A stretch of 64,000 nucleotides of DNA from Selaginella moellendorffii (GCF_000143415.4 NW_003314406.1:205007-269006), one strand, 5' to 3'. Positions 24,679 through 37,500 are shown, numbered from the stretch's first letter. Numbers and translations: made by a program. Notes: generated by a model not told the origin, from the letters alone.

Positions 24679-26108
24679 GTTGTTTAACATGTTATTTACA
24701 ATCTTAGATAGTTAAGTTTTATTATTGAGTTTTCTTGATTAACATTAGCTATTGAATTTTGTTTGATGATGAATCCTATGTTTTCCGATTATGATAATGA
24801 TCTTGGTGGTTCTTATACTATAATACTGGTTTATCAGATGATAACTTACTTAGAATACTTTTATATTTTAAGATAAGATTTATTCACTGATAATTAAGTC
24901 GTCAAGATATAATTTTTTATAATTTTGATATTGTCCATCTATTGATCTTTCAGTTTGGGTTAGTATAGGAAAATTGGCTTCGGCACTTCATATGCATAGT
25001 GAAATCTCTAGTCATGGTAGCTACTGTCAATTGGTCACATCACCTACCTCTCTCTTGATGTTCTTTATTCCATTTAAAAGGGTATGACTGTGTAAACAAC
25101 TCCAACTACCTATTTACAATAGTCTATCTAAACCTTACCAATGGTTTGGTTTCTTTGTTTATGATGGTTGGGGCCTATAGCTTCTCTCTCTTTGCCTGGG
25201 TGTATCACACTTTTGTAAGCTGGGTGACACCCAGAGCAACAAAGGTGTCTAACTCTATTAGTCATTTCCTTGTCAGGGATGGCCAAAAGGTGTTTGAGTT
25301 GATAGTGCATTTGCGTTAGAGATAAAGGTTGCCTTCTAACTCATTTAAGTTGGTGCATTTCTCACAAAGTGTGAATACCGTGAACTTTTTCTGGAGTTGT
25401 TTCTTTGGCGATATTCTAGACTAGTGTATACATCGATGAAGACACTGATCTTCTTTAACAAGGGGAGGGTGTCGCAAATGTGACTGTGGGTATCAAAAGT
25501 TACCTGTCAGCTAGTCCTTACGGACACTCTTTCCTTATTGCTACAACAATAGGAGGTCAACATTGCTAGTTTTAGGGCTTAGGGTTTAAGGTTTAGGGTT
25601 TATTGCTAGAGCTTTTATCAATTCCTTTTGTCCAAGTGTTAGTAGACTAGGCTTTGCATTTGTATTTGGCCGAAAGAGCATAAGGAAGGAATTCTTAAGT
25701 GTTTATTACTTAGCTCAGTTTAAGTGTTTATTACTTAGCATACTTAGCTCAGTTTGTTAGTTCTCTTTCGCTCTATCTTGCACTTAGCTTAGCAAGAACC
25801 CTTGTGTATTAAGACTTGTCCCTCAGTATTGCTAGATGATAGCTTATCATGTCTGCCAAACACCCTTGCTATCATGCACCTTGTGTTAGTACCATTTGGT
25901 CCCAAATGCTATTTATGGAAAGTATCTAGATTTGCTTATTTGGCATATTGATGGTATGTAGAGATTGTTCTGAAAACAATGGTGCTCATCCCGTGTCCAA
26001 ATTTGTAATCTAAAAACATTCCATTTAATAAATTTCAAGCTTGTCCCAAAGACTAACTCTTGGTATTAATGATGGCTAAGGGTGAAAGCCCAAAGCATGT
26101 GTTCCTCA
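24679..26108 (+). repeat. B0 3' internal region and truncated 3' LTR
   Basis: Internal sequence 24679-25459 resumes the B0 element interrupted by B1. A polypurine tract AAGGGGAGGG lies at 25460-25469, and the LTR starts TGTCGCAAATGTGAC at 25470. The LTR breaks off at about 26108, where C sequence begins. It holds a telomere-like TTTAGGG cluster at about 25572-25602 absent from the other B LTRs. Confidence 0.75.
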
Positions 26109-26425
26109 AGGGTTCCATGAACAAAGATATCTACCATGGGATTATAGTGTGGGTGGATGACTAATTGCCTCATATAGAATAGTTAATTTACACAATGGAA
26201 GGATTGGTAAATTCAGTGTGAAAATGGAGGTGTTGGTTCCCCTTGGCTCAATAAGACATTGAAATCTCTGAAGGGGGGTGAATGTAGTACATATGATCAT
26301 GAGATGAAATTTGGATATACTGTCATTGTGAATTCTTGGAACCTTGGGGGATAAATGGGGATAAATAGCCAATAAGGGCTCTTTATCAAGAAAATTATTT
26401 TTTTCCAATTGGATTAAAGGGAGAG
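26109..26425 (+). repeat. Family C internal end, polypurine tract and partial LTR
   Basis: Plus-strand relative of 7700-8000. The tract CTCTGAAGGGGGGTGAA at 26266-26282 is followed by an LTR start TGTAGTACATATGATCATG at 26283. The LTR fades at about 26425. Confidence 0.6.
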
Positions 26426-26434
26426 AGATAGGGT

Positions 26435-26620
26435 GTGCTATAACTAGTCATAATGGAAAGACACTTTCAAGCTACTTATCATTTATTTGTGATTTAGGGG
26501 ACTAAAGCACGTTTGGGGGAGGGGCAATAGTACAGAAAAGTTTGATAATATTTTTCTATCTGAATTTCCTTACAGATTACCTCTATTACAAGATATGGAG
26601 TAAGAGATATACTAACTTCC
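26435..26620 (+). pseudogene. Family E protease-RT junction fragment
   Basis: Matches the plus-strand E copy at 29985-30150, so this is a shard of the linker between protease and RT. It is followed by an E LTR in opposite orientation. Confidence 0.55.
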
Positions 26621-26813
26621 TAGACTATGCTATGCCTTTTCTTGAGGTTCCTCACCACCTAACCACCCCTGAGCTACCTCAAAAACTCCACTACGTTGCC
26701 GCTCCACTATAAGCCCTAGAGTAGGTTAAGTCCCTTACCCTAACATGCTTTAGTATACCCTTGAGCCTCCCTTTGACTGACATTGACCATGTGGTCAAAG
26801 CTAGTGCATGACA
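26621..26813 (-). repeat. E 3' LTR (minus)
   Basis: On the minus strand it starts TGTCATGCACTAGCTTTGAC at 26813. The complement of 26814-26826 is a polypurine tract (CGGGGGGAAGAAT), placing an E element's 3' end here with pol to the right. Confidence 0.7.
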
Positions 26814-28334
26814 ATTCTTCCCCCCGAATAAAGTCCTTGTCCCAAGAACAAGTTGTACTAGTGTATAGTGGGGAACCTTGGTCTAGCTTCCATAGTGGTA
26901 TACATCAAGGAGGCATTGGGCCCATCACTCTAAAATAGTACACCTTTCAACTAACTAATATAAAATACTAGATGAATTTTTACCCTAGCTGGCAGCCACA
27001 CTTGATAAGCTACTTTACTAATGCGCTCCAACACTTCATATGGGCCAGTATATCGATAGAAAAGTTTATCACTCTTCTCTATCTGTAAAGGCACCAAGAT
27101 GTTCCGCTGCTCACTTGATGAAAAGATCACTCACACAAAAACGAGATCACCCACCTTATATTCCCAAAATTGGTGATGCTCATTAGCAAACTTCTCCGCT
27201 CTATCATAAACTGCCTGCAAATGCCATTTACACACCACCAGAATCTCATCAAATTCTATGGCTAGATCAGTCGCTTCATAATCAAGCTTATCTTGAACGT
27301 CCTTACTCAAATGCAATCTCAATTCCACCATTGTTTAGGGATGCTTTTTAAATATGCCAAAGTAAGGACTTAGCTTGGTTCCACTATATTGGCTATTGTT
27401 GTAAGTAAATTGCACCAACAAAAGATATAGATCCCATTGTCCTTGCCTTTAATCAATGCTACAATGTAGCATATCTTCCACCACCTAATTCACACGCTCG
27501 GTTTGCCCATCTGTCTAAGGATGATCTCCACTCGAGAGTTTTAAAGTCACTTGCATAACCTTCGCAAAGCTCTTCCAAAATCCACTTGTGAACTTTGAAT
27601 CTTGATCACTAATGATGTCATAGCACCCCCATGGCACTTTAACCTGCTGATAGAGCTCGCATAATTTACAATACTCGAGAATGTCAACCTTCATATTCCT
27701 CCAATAAAAATTGTGCTTAATCAACTCATATATCTTCTTCCCCCCAAAATGACTGGCCTCTGGACAATCATGATAGTGGAATAAAACTTGAGTAATTAAT
27801 GCATCCACCGTGGCAAATATACACAGCCATTGTAGTAGAGAATCCCATCCATTAATGAGAAAGGGGCTGCCATCTAGTCTCACAAAAAGGCCACCTTAGA
27901 ATCCTAAACTTGAGTATGCTCAACCAACTGCCCAAACTTGCTGACCACTTTATTCAAATGATGACAAAACCGTGTTTGTAACGCCGTTACATGACAAACA
28001 TGAGATAAAGCATTTGCCACCACATTTGATTTTCCCTGACAATGCTCAATAGGAAACTCCCTAAACTCCATGAGTTTGACCATCCAACGAGCTTGCCTAA
28101 TGTTCAACTCCTTCTATGTGAAAAGATACACATGTGGTTTGTGATCCGTCAACACCATGAACACTACACCATAAAGATAGTGCTGCCACGTCCGCAAAGC
28201 ATGAACAATAAAGAGTAACTCTTGCTCATATATGGAATAGCGTTGTTCCATGGGATTCAAAGTTCGACTCTCATATGCAATAAGCTGTCCCTCTTGCATA
28301 AGAACTCCTCCCCACTGGTATTGCATGTCACTTG
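26814..28334 (-). pseudogene. E RNase H and integrase (minus, broken)
   Basis: 28114-28326 carries RNase H (LIAYESRTLNPMEQRYSIYE, VLTDHKPHVYL). 27904-28107 continues it (RWMVKLMEFREFPIEHCQGK). 27515-27883 carries the HHCC-side and core part of integrase (HFYWRNMKVDILEYCKLCEL, ISDQDSKFTSGFWKSF). 27131-27331 carries the C-terminal module (KVGDLVFV). Stops separate the pieces. RT is missing because the copy is cut at about 28334, where an E LTR in plus orientation begins. Confidence 0.8.
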
Positions 28335-28430
28335 GTAAGGTTTCGATGGGTAGTGGAACTTTTGAGGTAGCTCAAGGGTGGTTGGGTGGTGAGGAACCTC
28401 ATCTTTGTCTTTTTGTGCTAGATCATAACA
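28335..28430 (+). repeat. E 5' LTR part with primer site
   Basis: The 3' portion of an E LTR ends GCTAGATCATAACA at 28430, followed by TGGTATCAAAGG at 28432. The LTR 5' half is missing at the junction with the minus-strand E copy. Confidence 0.7.
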
Positions 28431-28431
28431 T

Positions 28432-29520
28432 TGGTATCAAAGGAGTTGGTTGTGATGGCTGACCAAGCTAAATGCTAGAATCCTATTGTCGATGGTGGTG
28501 GTGACAATGGTGCCGACGGAGCTACGAAGATTTGGACCATTCAAGATGTTGTTCATGAGCTGCGAGCCCTTAATCGAAATCAGCAAGAGATGCAAAACAA
28601 AATGTATGGTATGATGGATACCATGCACTCGAGGCACTCAAGGCTGGATGTGGTAGTGCTCCAAGTAAGCCTTCCTTGGTAGATCATCTCAAGATTCCAA
28701 CCTTTTTCGGTGATGGTGGTATGAATGAGTGTCTCACTTGGCTAGCTAATGTGAAGAAGTTTTTGGCTGTAAGGGAACTCCGGATGCAGAGGCTTTAGTG
28801 GCTATTCCAATGGTTTTGCGTGATACGGGTCTTCGGTGGTGGAATTGGTTTGAGGAGTCTTGTGTTGCGGATAAAAAACCACCAGTGTCTACCATAGATG
28901 AGTTTGAGGCTGCTTTCCATTTAAGTTTTGCCCCTCACTATGATGTGGAGAATGCTCACACAAAACTTTAACATTTCCAGCAAGGGAAATGACGCTCGGG
29001 GAATATATTGAGAAACTTACTTGCTTGATTGGCCGTATTCCAACAAAGGATCCAGATTAGAACAAGTTCTACTTCATTGATAGTCTTCATAGTGAGAGCA
29101 TGTGGCAACACTTGCATCATTCTCAGCCTACAAGGAGTTTGGAGGACCTCTTTGATACGGCTCATCAACTTGACAATGATAAGCACAAGCGTTCGCAAAG
29201 TCTTTCTATCGAGAATCATTGTGATGATCACCATGGACATAAGGATGGGAACAAGCACCACAAGTTGAAGCTGTGGTGACTACTTTGGATGCAAAGGGGT
29301 CAAAGAAGCAAAAGCTCTTTGTAAAGAATTATAGACAAGTTGTCATCATTGCGGCAAGCTTAGACACTACAAGGTTGATTGTCCACAGCTAAAGAATAGC
29401 AGGGCAAAAAGAATGGCCAATCTTCTACTAACGGTAAGTCAAATATTAAAAAGTTGCAAACTTTGCAGCATGAGGATGACAAAGATAACCATTCATGTCA
29501 GAAGAAGAGGTTTTCGATTG
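28432..29520 (+). pseudogene. E gag (plus, broken)
   Basis: Starts after the primer site and is homologous to the minus-strand copy at 1-635. A capsid part lies about 28640-29100, and a zinc knuckle CHHCGKLRHYKVDC (CX2CX4HX4C) at about 29345-29390. Stops and frame changes break it. Confidence 0.7.
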
Positions 29521-29552
29521 TTGTTTATTAACTCAACTGTGTATGGAATAAG

Positions 29553-30380
29553 ATGGAGCTTGAGGATACTTGTGAATCAGCTTTAATGCTAAAGGGTGTG
29601 TTCCATGGCAGTCCAATGTGGATTTTACTAGATAGTGGGAGCGATAACAACTTTGTTTTTAGCAAAGTTTGTTACAGAGTATGGTCTAGTCATATGAGGC
29701 ATTCTTCCATACACGGTGGAAGGTGCAGCTACCTTTGCTTAGCATTTCGATACTTGTATCAAGGGGCTGGAAGTGTTAGTTAGCAAAACCACACTTGTGG
29801 AGACTTTTTATCTTGTGGATATCTATTGTGTGGATCTCATTCTTGGGATGTCATGGTTGGTGAAAGTGGATCTAGAGATAAAGTGGAGTATTAAGTGTGT
29901 CTCGCTAGAATATGGTGGCATTAAAGATGTGTGGTTTGGAGAGGGAGTTCAACCTCCAGTTGTTATGCTCTCTACTACATCTTTAAAGTGGGCTGTCGTA
30001 ATAGAAAAACACTTTCGAGTTACTTGCTGTTTGTTTGTAACTTGGGGGACCAAGGCACATGTAGAGGAAAAACAACAGTATGGGATGTAATTGATGAGTT
30101 TTCTGATGTTTTTTCATCTAAACTTCCTCATGGGTTGCCTCCATTACGAAGTGTGGAGCATGGGTTTACATTGGAGCTGGGGACGTGGCCAATTTATTAG
30201 TGTCCATTTCGGTTAAATTATATAAAGGAGTGCGAATTTCAACGATAAGTCAAGGAGTTACTTGAGTTTGGATTTATTCAGCCAACTAAGTCTCCGTTTG
30301 GTGCTTCAGTCTTGCTTGTGAAGAAGGACAGTTCAATATGGATATGTATAGACTACTGTGCCTTGAACAAAAAGATAGAG
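29553..30380 (+). pseudogene. E protease and N-terminal RT (plus, broken)
   Basis: 29553-29783 shows the protease motif MWILLDSGSDNNFVFSKV with an intact DSG. 29773-30090 continues (YCVDLILGMSWLVKVDLEI). RT starts at about 30200 (FGFIQPTKSPFGASVLLVKK, then ICIDYCALNK) and is cut at about 30380 by an E LTR remnant. Confidence 0.75.
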
Positions 30381-30561
30381 ATCTAGTCTTCCTAAACTAT
30401 ACTATGCCTCCTCTTGAGGTTCCTCACCACCCAACCACCCTCGAGCTACCTCAAAAGCTCCACTACACTGCCGCTCCACTGTCCCTTACCCCAACATGCC
30501 TTAAAATACCCTTGAGCCTCCCTTTGACCGATGTTGACCACATGGTCAAAGTTGGTGCCTA
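30381..30561 (-). repeat. E LTR remnant embedded in E RT
   Basis: Matches 679-870 in orientation and order but lacks clear TG...CA ends. RT coding resumes after it at about 30570, with about 100 bases near the junction repeated in degenerate form. A similar LTR in E pol arrangement is seen at 26435-26813. Confidence 0.6.
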
Positions 30562-32685
30562 AAAATATAAAGGAGCAAAAATAAGCTAAGGAGTTACATG
30601 AGTTTGGATTGATTTAGCCAAGTCTTTGTTTCGCACACCAATCTTGCTTGTGAAAAAGAATGACTTAATATAAATGTGTAATGATTATTGTGCTTTGAAC
30701 AACACAAGGGTGAAATGACAATGTTGTATGTGGATAATATTTTAGACAATCTTGGTGAAACCTTAGTATTTACCAGGATTAATTTTAGGAGTGGATATTA
30801 TCATATTGCAACAAATAACACATTTATCTCTAAGATGATATTCAAGATGATTTTCAGGCATTTTAAGTACATAGTTATGCCATTTAGATTGATTAATATA
30901 CCAACCACATTTACTCGGTTGATAATAGAAGTGTTTCTGCATTACCTACATGAGTTTGTGAAGATTTTCTTAGGGTATTTTTTTTTTTTAGAAAGAATAT
31001 AAAGGAGTATAAGATGCATTTATATAAGGTTCTTTTGTTATTATGTGGCAGCAAACTTTATGTGAATAAGAGCAAATGTGAATTTGCAAAAGTTGAGGTG
31101 AAGTATCTAGGTTACATTTTGATATTTACAAGTGTCAAGACATATCCAAGAAAAGTGGTTATGGTGAAGGGCTTACATTGACTTTACAATATTTCCAATA
31201 CAAGTTTGTGAAGGTGGCTATTCCTTTGATACAATTATTGTATAAGAATGTGTCATTCAAGTAAAAGATGCCATATGAAGATAATTTTATAGTGTTAAAA
31301 TAGTTGTTGAGCAAGGGTTTAGTGCTTTGTAATGCTTCACACTTTTGTTATTATTTGAGTAAAGTAGTTGGCAAGTTTGGGTAGTTGTTTGAGTATGCTC
31401 AAGCTTAGGATGCTAAGGTGGTCTCTTTGCAAGTCTAGATGGAAGCACCTTTCTCATTGATGGATGATATCTATTATAATATCTATGTGTATTTAGCATG
31501 GGTAGATGTGTTGATTGATCAAGTTATATTGCACTATCATAATCACCTAAAGGCTTATCATTTTTAAGGGAATAAAGGAGTTAATTAAGTGTAATTTTAA
31601 TAGAGGAATATAAAAGTTGATATCATTAAGTATTGTAAGTCATATAAACTCTATCACTAGGTACATGTGCTATAGGAGAAGTTAAGGGGAGCTTTGCAAC
31701 CTTCACTTTTCCCTCAAAGCCATCACTGTAATATTTTTAGAGACTTTATCACTTGTTTCCCATAAATATATAAGCAAAAGGAGCAAATATAAATCATAGT
31801 AGATTGATTGAAAAAGTATATGTAGTTGTTGGCTCTTTAAAAGACTATCACTACAAACTTGGCTATTGTCTTCTTAAAGAAAGTCTTTATTAATTTTAGT
31901 TTGTCAAAAGACATTATTAACAATCGAGAATCAAATTCACTAATGAATTTTCAAAGAGCTTTGTGAACCTCTCAAGTGGAAATCATTTTCAAACATATTG
32001 AGTGTATGAATTAGATGATGGAGGATATACTATGCTATAGCATTAGCAAGGCAGAGATAGTGGGATCTATATCTTCCATTGATACAATTCTCCTATAATA
32101 ATAACCAATATAGTGGAATCAAACTAAATCTTTACTATATCATGTTTAAAAGGCATCTCAAAATAAGTTTGGAGTTAGGATTGCATTTAAGTAAGGATGT
32201 TTAGGAGAAGCTTGATTTGGAGGCAATTAACCTTGCCACAAAACTTGATGAGATTTTGGTGGTGTATAAACTAAAATTGTAGGTTGCTTAGGACATAGTG
32301 GAGAAGTTTACCACCAATTTAAAAAATATAAGGTAGGAGATCTTGTATTTGTGTGAGCCAAAGATCTTTCTTTCTAATGAGTGGCAAAACACCATAGTGT
32401 TTTTATGGGTGCGAAGGGTGATAAACTTTCTCACAGATATGCTAGTTTATATAACATATTAGAACATATTTGTAAGGTAGTTTATTAGATGCAATTGTCA
32501 ATTGAGGTGAAGATTCATATAATATTTTATGTGAACCAGTTGAAATATGTACTATCTTGGGGTAAAGGTTCTAATGACTCCTTGATGTATATGGTTATAA
32601 ATGATGGATCAAGAGCTTGAATAAAGTTCCTATAAAATATGATAATTAGTTTGGGACAAGGATTTTGTTAAGGGGGAAGATAAAT
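30562..32685 (+). pseudogene. E RT, RNase H and integrase (plus, heavily decayed)
   Basis: 30688-31002 contains RT palm sequence (GYYHIATNNTFISKM, YIVMPFRLINIPTTFTRLI). 31330-31700 resembles the RNase H-integrase linker, 31700-32100 integrase core, and 32180-32500 the C-terminal part, all AT-shifted and full of stops compared with the minus copy. A polypurine tract AGGGGGAAGA lies at about 32671-32680. This looks like the oldest E copy in the window. Confidence 0.65.
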
Positions 32686-32824
32686 TGTTAAGCACCAACT
32701 TTGACCATGGATTAAAGGTTAGCTCAAATGTATATTAAAGCATGGACTTAAAATAAAGGCTTAACTTACCCTAAGGGTTTATAGTGGTGGTGGTGTAGTG
32801 GAGCTATTGAGATAGCTTGAGTGT
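32686..32824 (+). repeat. E 3' LTR, first part
   Basis: Starts TGTTAAGCACCAACTTTGAC at 32686 and is interrupted at 32824 by element B2. The remainder resumes at 52054. Confidence 0.75.
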
Positions 32825-33043
32825 TGTCGCGAATGTGACTTCGGGTATCGAAAGTTACCTGTCAACCAATCCTTACGTACACTCTTTCCTTACTGCCACG
32901 ACGGCAGAAGGTCGGTATTGTTGGTTCCTTTTATCAGCCCCTCTTGTTCAAGTGTTAGTAAACTGGGCTTAGCACCTGTACTTAACCAGATGGACATAAG
33001 GTAGGAACTCCTATGTGTTTCTAGCTGAGCATACTCGGCTTGG

Positions 33044-33237
33044 TGTAAGCTCCTGAGTTTGGACTTCCCGGGAGGTCACCCAGCCCAGTACTATTCAAAC
33101 CCAAGGACGCTTAACTCCAACTATCCCAAGACCCTTAACCGATTGGAAAAGGGGGTGCACTCTTGTTCATGGGCCCTTTCCCTCTATATTTGAACCCCAT
33201 GGATCGTCTCTCGAATCGTTCCCTTTGGTTGCTTACA
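33044..33237 (+). mobile_element. Family F solo LTR with CTTGG duplication
   Basis: 194 bp, TGTAAGCTCCTGAGTTTGGA to GGTTGCTTACA, flanked by CTTGG at 33039-33043 and 33238-33242. The 3' LTR of the same element (about 50920-50930) is unoccupied here. Relatives lie at 51687-51881 (minus) and 52342-52528 (decayed). Confidence 0.9.
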
Positions 33238-34041
33238 CTTGGCTCTTAGTTCTCTTTTGCTCTGTCTTGCACTGGCTTGACAAGAACCCTCATGTATTGA
33301 GATTGGTCCCTCAATATCACTGGATGATAGCTTACCATGTCTGCCAAACACCCTCGCTATCATGCCCTTTGTGTTAGTTTCATTTCGGTCCCAAATGCTA
33401 TTTATGGAAAGTGTCCAGATTTACTCATTTGGCATATTTACAAAATGTAGAGATCGGCTTGAACACAATGGTGTTCGTCCCGTGTCCAAATTCACAATTT
33501 AGGGACATTCCATATTTAGTAAGTTTCGAGCTTGTCCCAAAAATTAACTCCTGATACTAAGGGAGGCTTGGGGTGAAAGCCCAAAGTGTGTGTTTCTCAA
33601 GGGGGGGGGGGGGGGGGGGGGCTATAAGGGGTTCCAAATGTATAATAGGGATAGTGGGTAGGTCGAGCATAGCCGACCAACCTGAGGCATAGTCTAGCTC
33701 CCGCTTGCGTGCCTGTCCTTGTTCTGCATCCAGCTTGGGTCTAAGCCCAAGTTCCATTCCATGCTAGCTGGTGGAGTACCCATGTCCTCACGTTAGGCCA
33801 CCGGTATGCTGAAATAGCGCCAGACTCCGTTTGGCTCCGTTTTGCATGCTGGTCTTGGCATTGGGATGCTGGTTACTCTAGGACTGTTCCAAGTCGCTCT
33901 GGGCTCCTGTCCCTTCGCTCCTTGGGCTGTACACTCGGGAGTTGCTCTATGGTCCGGTTCTATCACTCCTTGGCTCCATGTTGGGGAGTTTGGCACCGTT
34001 CCTTCATTCAGTGGCCCAAGGCCCTAAACCTCGGGTTCCAC

Positions 34042-34435
34042 TGTTAGGCACCAGGTCAAGATAATAGGATAAGGAAAGGGCCCTGCAATCAAGTGATCAC
34101 CCCTTTAGCCAGTTGGCTTAGGGTGTAAGGGATATGATCCTAACATTGGTATCGGAGCCCAGTTCGATTCTCGTGGCTGACGAGTGGGGCAAGAATATTC
34201 TAAAGGAATATTCAACATGGTGGATCTAGAGGGAGAACCAAGGTTTGGTAGACCCTAAGAGAAGGACCATGGTGACCGGATGGTGGCCTAAGTATGATCG
34301 CGGACGATCATTCCCTGACGAGGGGGAGGATTGTCAGGCACCAGGTCAGGATAATAGAATAAGGAAAGGGCCCTGCAATCAAGTGATCACCCCTTTAGCC
34401 AGTTGGCTTAAGGTGTAAGGGATAGGATCCTAACA
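34042..34435 (+). mobile_element. Complete TRIM retrotransposon
   Basis: Two 104-bp LTRs (34042-34145 and 34332-34435), TGTTAGGCACCAGG...CCTAACA and TGTCAGGCACCAGG...CCTAACA, surround 186 bp. The interior starts with the primer site TGGTATCGGAGCCC at 34147 and ends with a polypurine tract ACGAGGGGGAGGA. TTCCAC flanks both ends (34036-34041 and 34436-34441). It is too small to code for proteins and must use enzymes of another element. Confidence 0.93.
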
Positions 34436-34576
34436 TTCCACACCATGTTCCTTTGGACATGTGGCATGTGACACATGGCATCTATCATGTGGTATAAAGA
34501 GGGTTTAGGTTCCGCTTCGTGGTGTTATCCTATAGTAAATCACCATAGGATAAAGGGTCAAAACCACGTGCGCTAC

Positions 34577-37500
34577 ATTTGGTATCAGAGAATCAATCTC
34601 AACGAATATTATTCAATGAGATTGGGCAAATAGTCTCGTTGCATACGCAAAGATGAAAATGATGATCCGAGTGGGTACACGTTTGGGTGCAAAGGCTTTG
34701 CAATCGTCCCTTGGGTATGGTTTTTTTTTACCTTTTTGTACCGTGATAATGTGAGCTTGCTCTTGGGCTCATAAGAAGGATTAAGTTGTTCCGTTTACAC
34801 AAGTTTGAGCTTGGGCTCGTGAGTGAGGCATATTAGCAACTCAAGGTTACACTTTGAGTTGGCAGGATTAATGTTAGTCTATCGGTGGTTCCATGAGTTG
34901 TTCCATGTACCATGGGTGAAAGCAAACCACCTTAGATTTGCTATGAGTGGCAAATACGCTAGTCCATAGCTGTTTAGCACGACACTAGTAGATCCTTCCT
35001 AGGCATGATTACAAGTGAATTGACCAAGACTGTAGGGATTAGTCTATTGATTCAGGTAGTCATTGCCATGCTCTCTCATAAACTTTTCTTGAATTGGATT
35101 GAAGGCAGTGCGAAAGCAAGCTTAAGGTTTAGTCAAAGATGAGGCCGAAAAGAGAGTCATCAGGGACAAAGGATCAATTACGTAAATTATTTTCTCTTCT
35201 TGGAGAGATGATTTGCAACGACGTGTGACTCATTACTCATATACACATTATGCAATCAAGAGTCCCTATCTTGGTGTATATTAGAAATGATGGCCTTACA
35301 AATGATGAGTTGTGGGATGGATAGTGGTGAAACACTATACCATTTTTGTCTAGGCTTGCTATTGGAAGACTTGAGTTACAATGCTCAATTCTTTTCTAGG
35401 GAACCTTGCTATTGCTCCTTGAGTAGCTTAGTGTTGGATTAGTTTTGAGTTTGGTTGGAAAGAGAGTGGCATGAGCTTGTCAGTGTTGTGAACAAAAGTT
35501 AGTGGTGTTGGGTGTTGTAAATCTCTATCAGTGGAATGTGGCATTTATGTTGCATTTTGTCGAATTGAGTTGGCACTTGATGCTCACATAAACCTTTGAA
35601 GTAATAATATTGGCATTGCTCGTGGTGTTGCTCAATTGATGATCAAATCATTGTGATACTTATATAATATCCATGTGATAATGAGCAATGTGTTTTATGA
35701 AGTTGCTTGGTTAAACGATTATCAACCCCAAAGTGGTTGATGGTGAAACTACTCTACTTACACAAAGTAGCATTGTAGTAGTTTTGACTGAATTCTAGAT
35801 GGTAGTCTATTATGCTAAGCTTAAGTTAGTTCCTTGTTTCCTTGAGGGTTTGCCCATAAGGTGTTAGAAAAGGTTATAGCATTCACTTGCTATGGCTTGT
35901 TAGTTGATCTATTAGCACTTGGAGTAGATTATTGGATGGAGAAGGTGTGTAGTTGAGGCATTGACATCATTAACACTTGTGTTAGTGGAAATGGCATTGT
36001 TGATTCGAGTGATGAGGAATTTTCCTTAGACCTTGATTTTCCATGTCATTTTTCTTGTTAGTGTTTGGCTTCACATTGGATCTTGAGAATGATTGAAGAA
36101 GAGTGTTAGTGCAATGTGGATATCCGAAGATGTGGTCTTCGTGATCAAGCCTTGGATGTTCACTTTGCATTTTGAGGATATCGGTGTTGGATGTCGAAAG
36201 TATGGGCAAAAAGAGATGTTCGAGGCATAAACATACTATGAGTCATGAGAATTTGTGTTAAGGTGAACATATGTGAAGTTGTTAGTAAGAAGAAGTTGAT
36301 TGAGTCTTGAAAGTTTGCATTCCTAGACTAAGAGTCATTCTTTCTCTAGGATGGAAAATTTTTCACAAATTTTCTTAGGCTTTCAAATGGCTGATCTTTT
36401 GATCACTTTGCCCGAAAATCATTTCATTTTCTTAAGCCAATACAAACTAGTGAAGGGGTTGGAGTTGACTTTGGTTGGCTTAGACCTTAATAAGTAGTTT
36501 GTATGATGCGACCTGAAAGGGATGCTGACTTTTGGGGCTAAGGCAATTGAGTTGGATAGAGTCTGGAGTTGGTGTAGAAAAGTGGCCGTTGTGCTTTTCT
36601 AGAAAGGTGACCCTTGTGCCTTTCTTCTGTAGCGTTATGCTTGATGGCAGGTTGCACCTTGTATTATGTTAGACTCTATGAGAGTAGTGAGCTTTCACTG
36701 ATCTTGACTTAGTCTTGGTAGCCCTGCGCCTTGGCTGAGGATGGTGATGTTTAACTTAGTTGTTTAAGTTTGAGATGTTGGTACCCGTACTATAGCTTTG
36801 TTTATAAGGAAGTTGTGTAGCGATATAAGTCCATCTCATGGTCTTCACTTTAGTTTCAATTGAGTGTTGGTCATGCATAGCTAGCCTCTTCAAGGCATGC
36901 TCAGAGCTATTGACTAGATGTGTTGGTGAGCTTATCGCGGTTGAGTTAGATTTGAGTGGTCATTTAGTTTGTGCTTGTCCATGAACCTTTATCTCGTACT
37001 TAGGGTATCACGTTCATGTTAGACAAATACGTGACTCGATGACGTGAGTTTAGTGTTTAGGTCTTGTGAAGGCAAGTTGAAAAGTGATTGTTAGTTGTTT
37101 TACAATTAGTGATTGCTTGTAGACTTCGTCAAAGAACTGTTGACATTTGCTTCACTCGATGATGATTTAGCAGTGATAAACTTGCTTTACCAAATGATGT
37201 TGCGGAGGATCGTGTCATTAGACTTATATAGGTTTTCCATGTTGGCATGTCAATTCTACCTTTTGTCAATATCATTTGGTTACATTTAGTCTGTGGTGTT
37301 AGATTTCATTGAGTCTTGGATGTGGTGAATCACTCTTTAATGATGTGTTATCTGTACCTGAGTAATGTTGAAGAATTGCTCTTGGATATTGAGTAATGTA
37401 TTTTCGACCTTGGTTAGCTTAGTTGCTAGAGAGTTTTGAGTGGTGATTCACTCTTGCTTTCTTCTAGCTTTGTTATAGTGTTGATGGCATTAAAGTGATG

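Larger units (their letters stand above)
32825..34576 (+). repeat. B2 5' LTR (with two insertions)
   Basis: TGTCGCGAATGTGACTTCGG to GTGCGCTACA. 1752 bp including an F solo LTR (33044-33237) and a TRIM (34042-34435). A run of 21 G lies at 33601-33621, and the 3' LTR has 22 G at the matching place. Confidence 0.88.
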
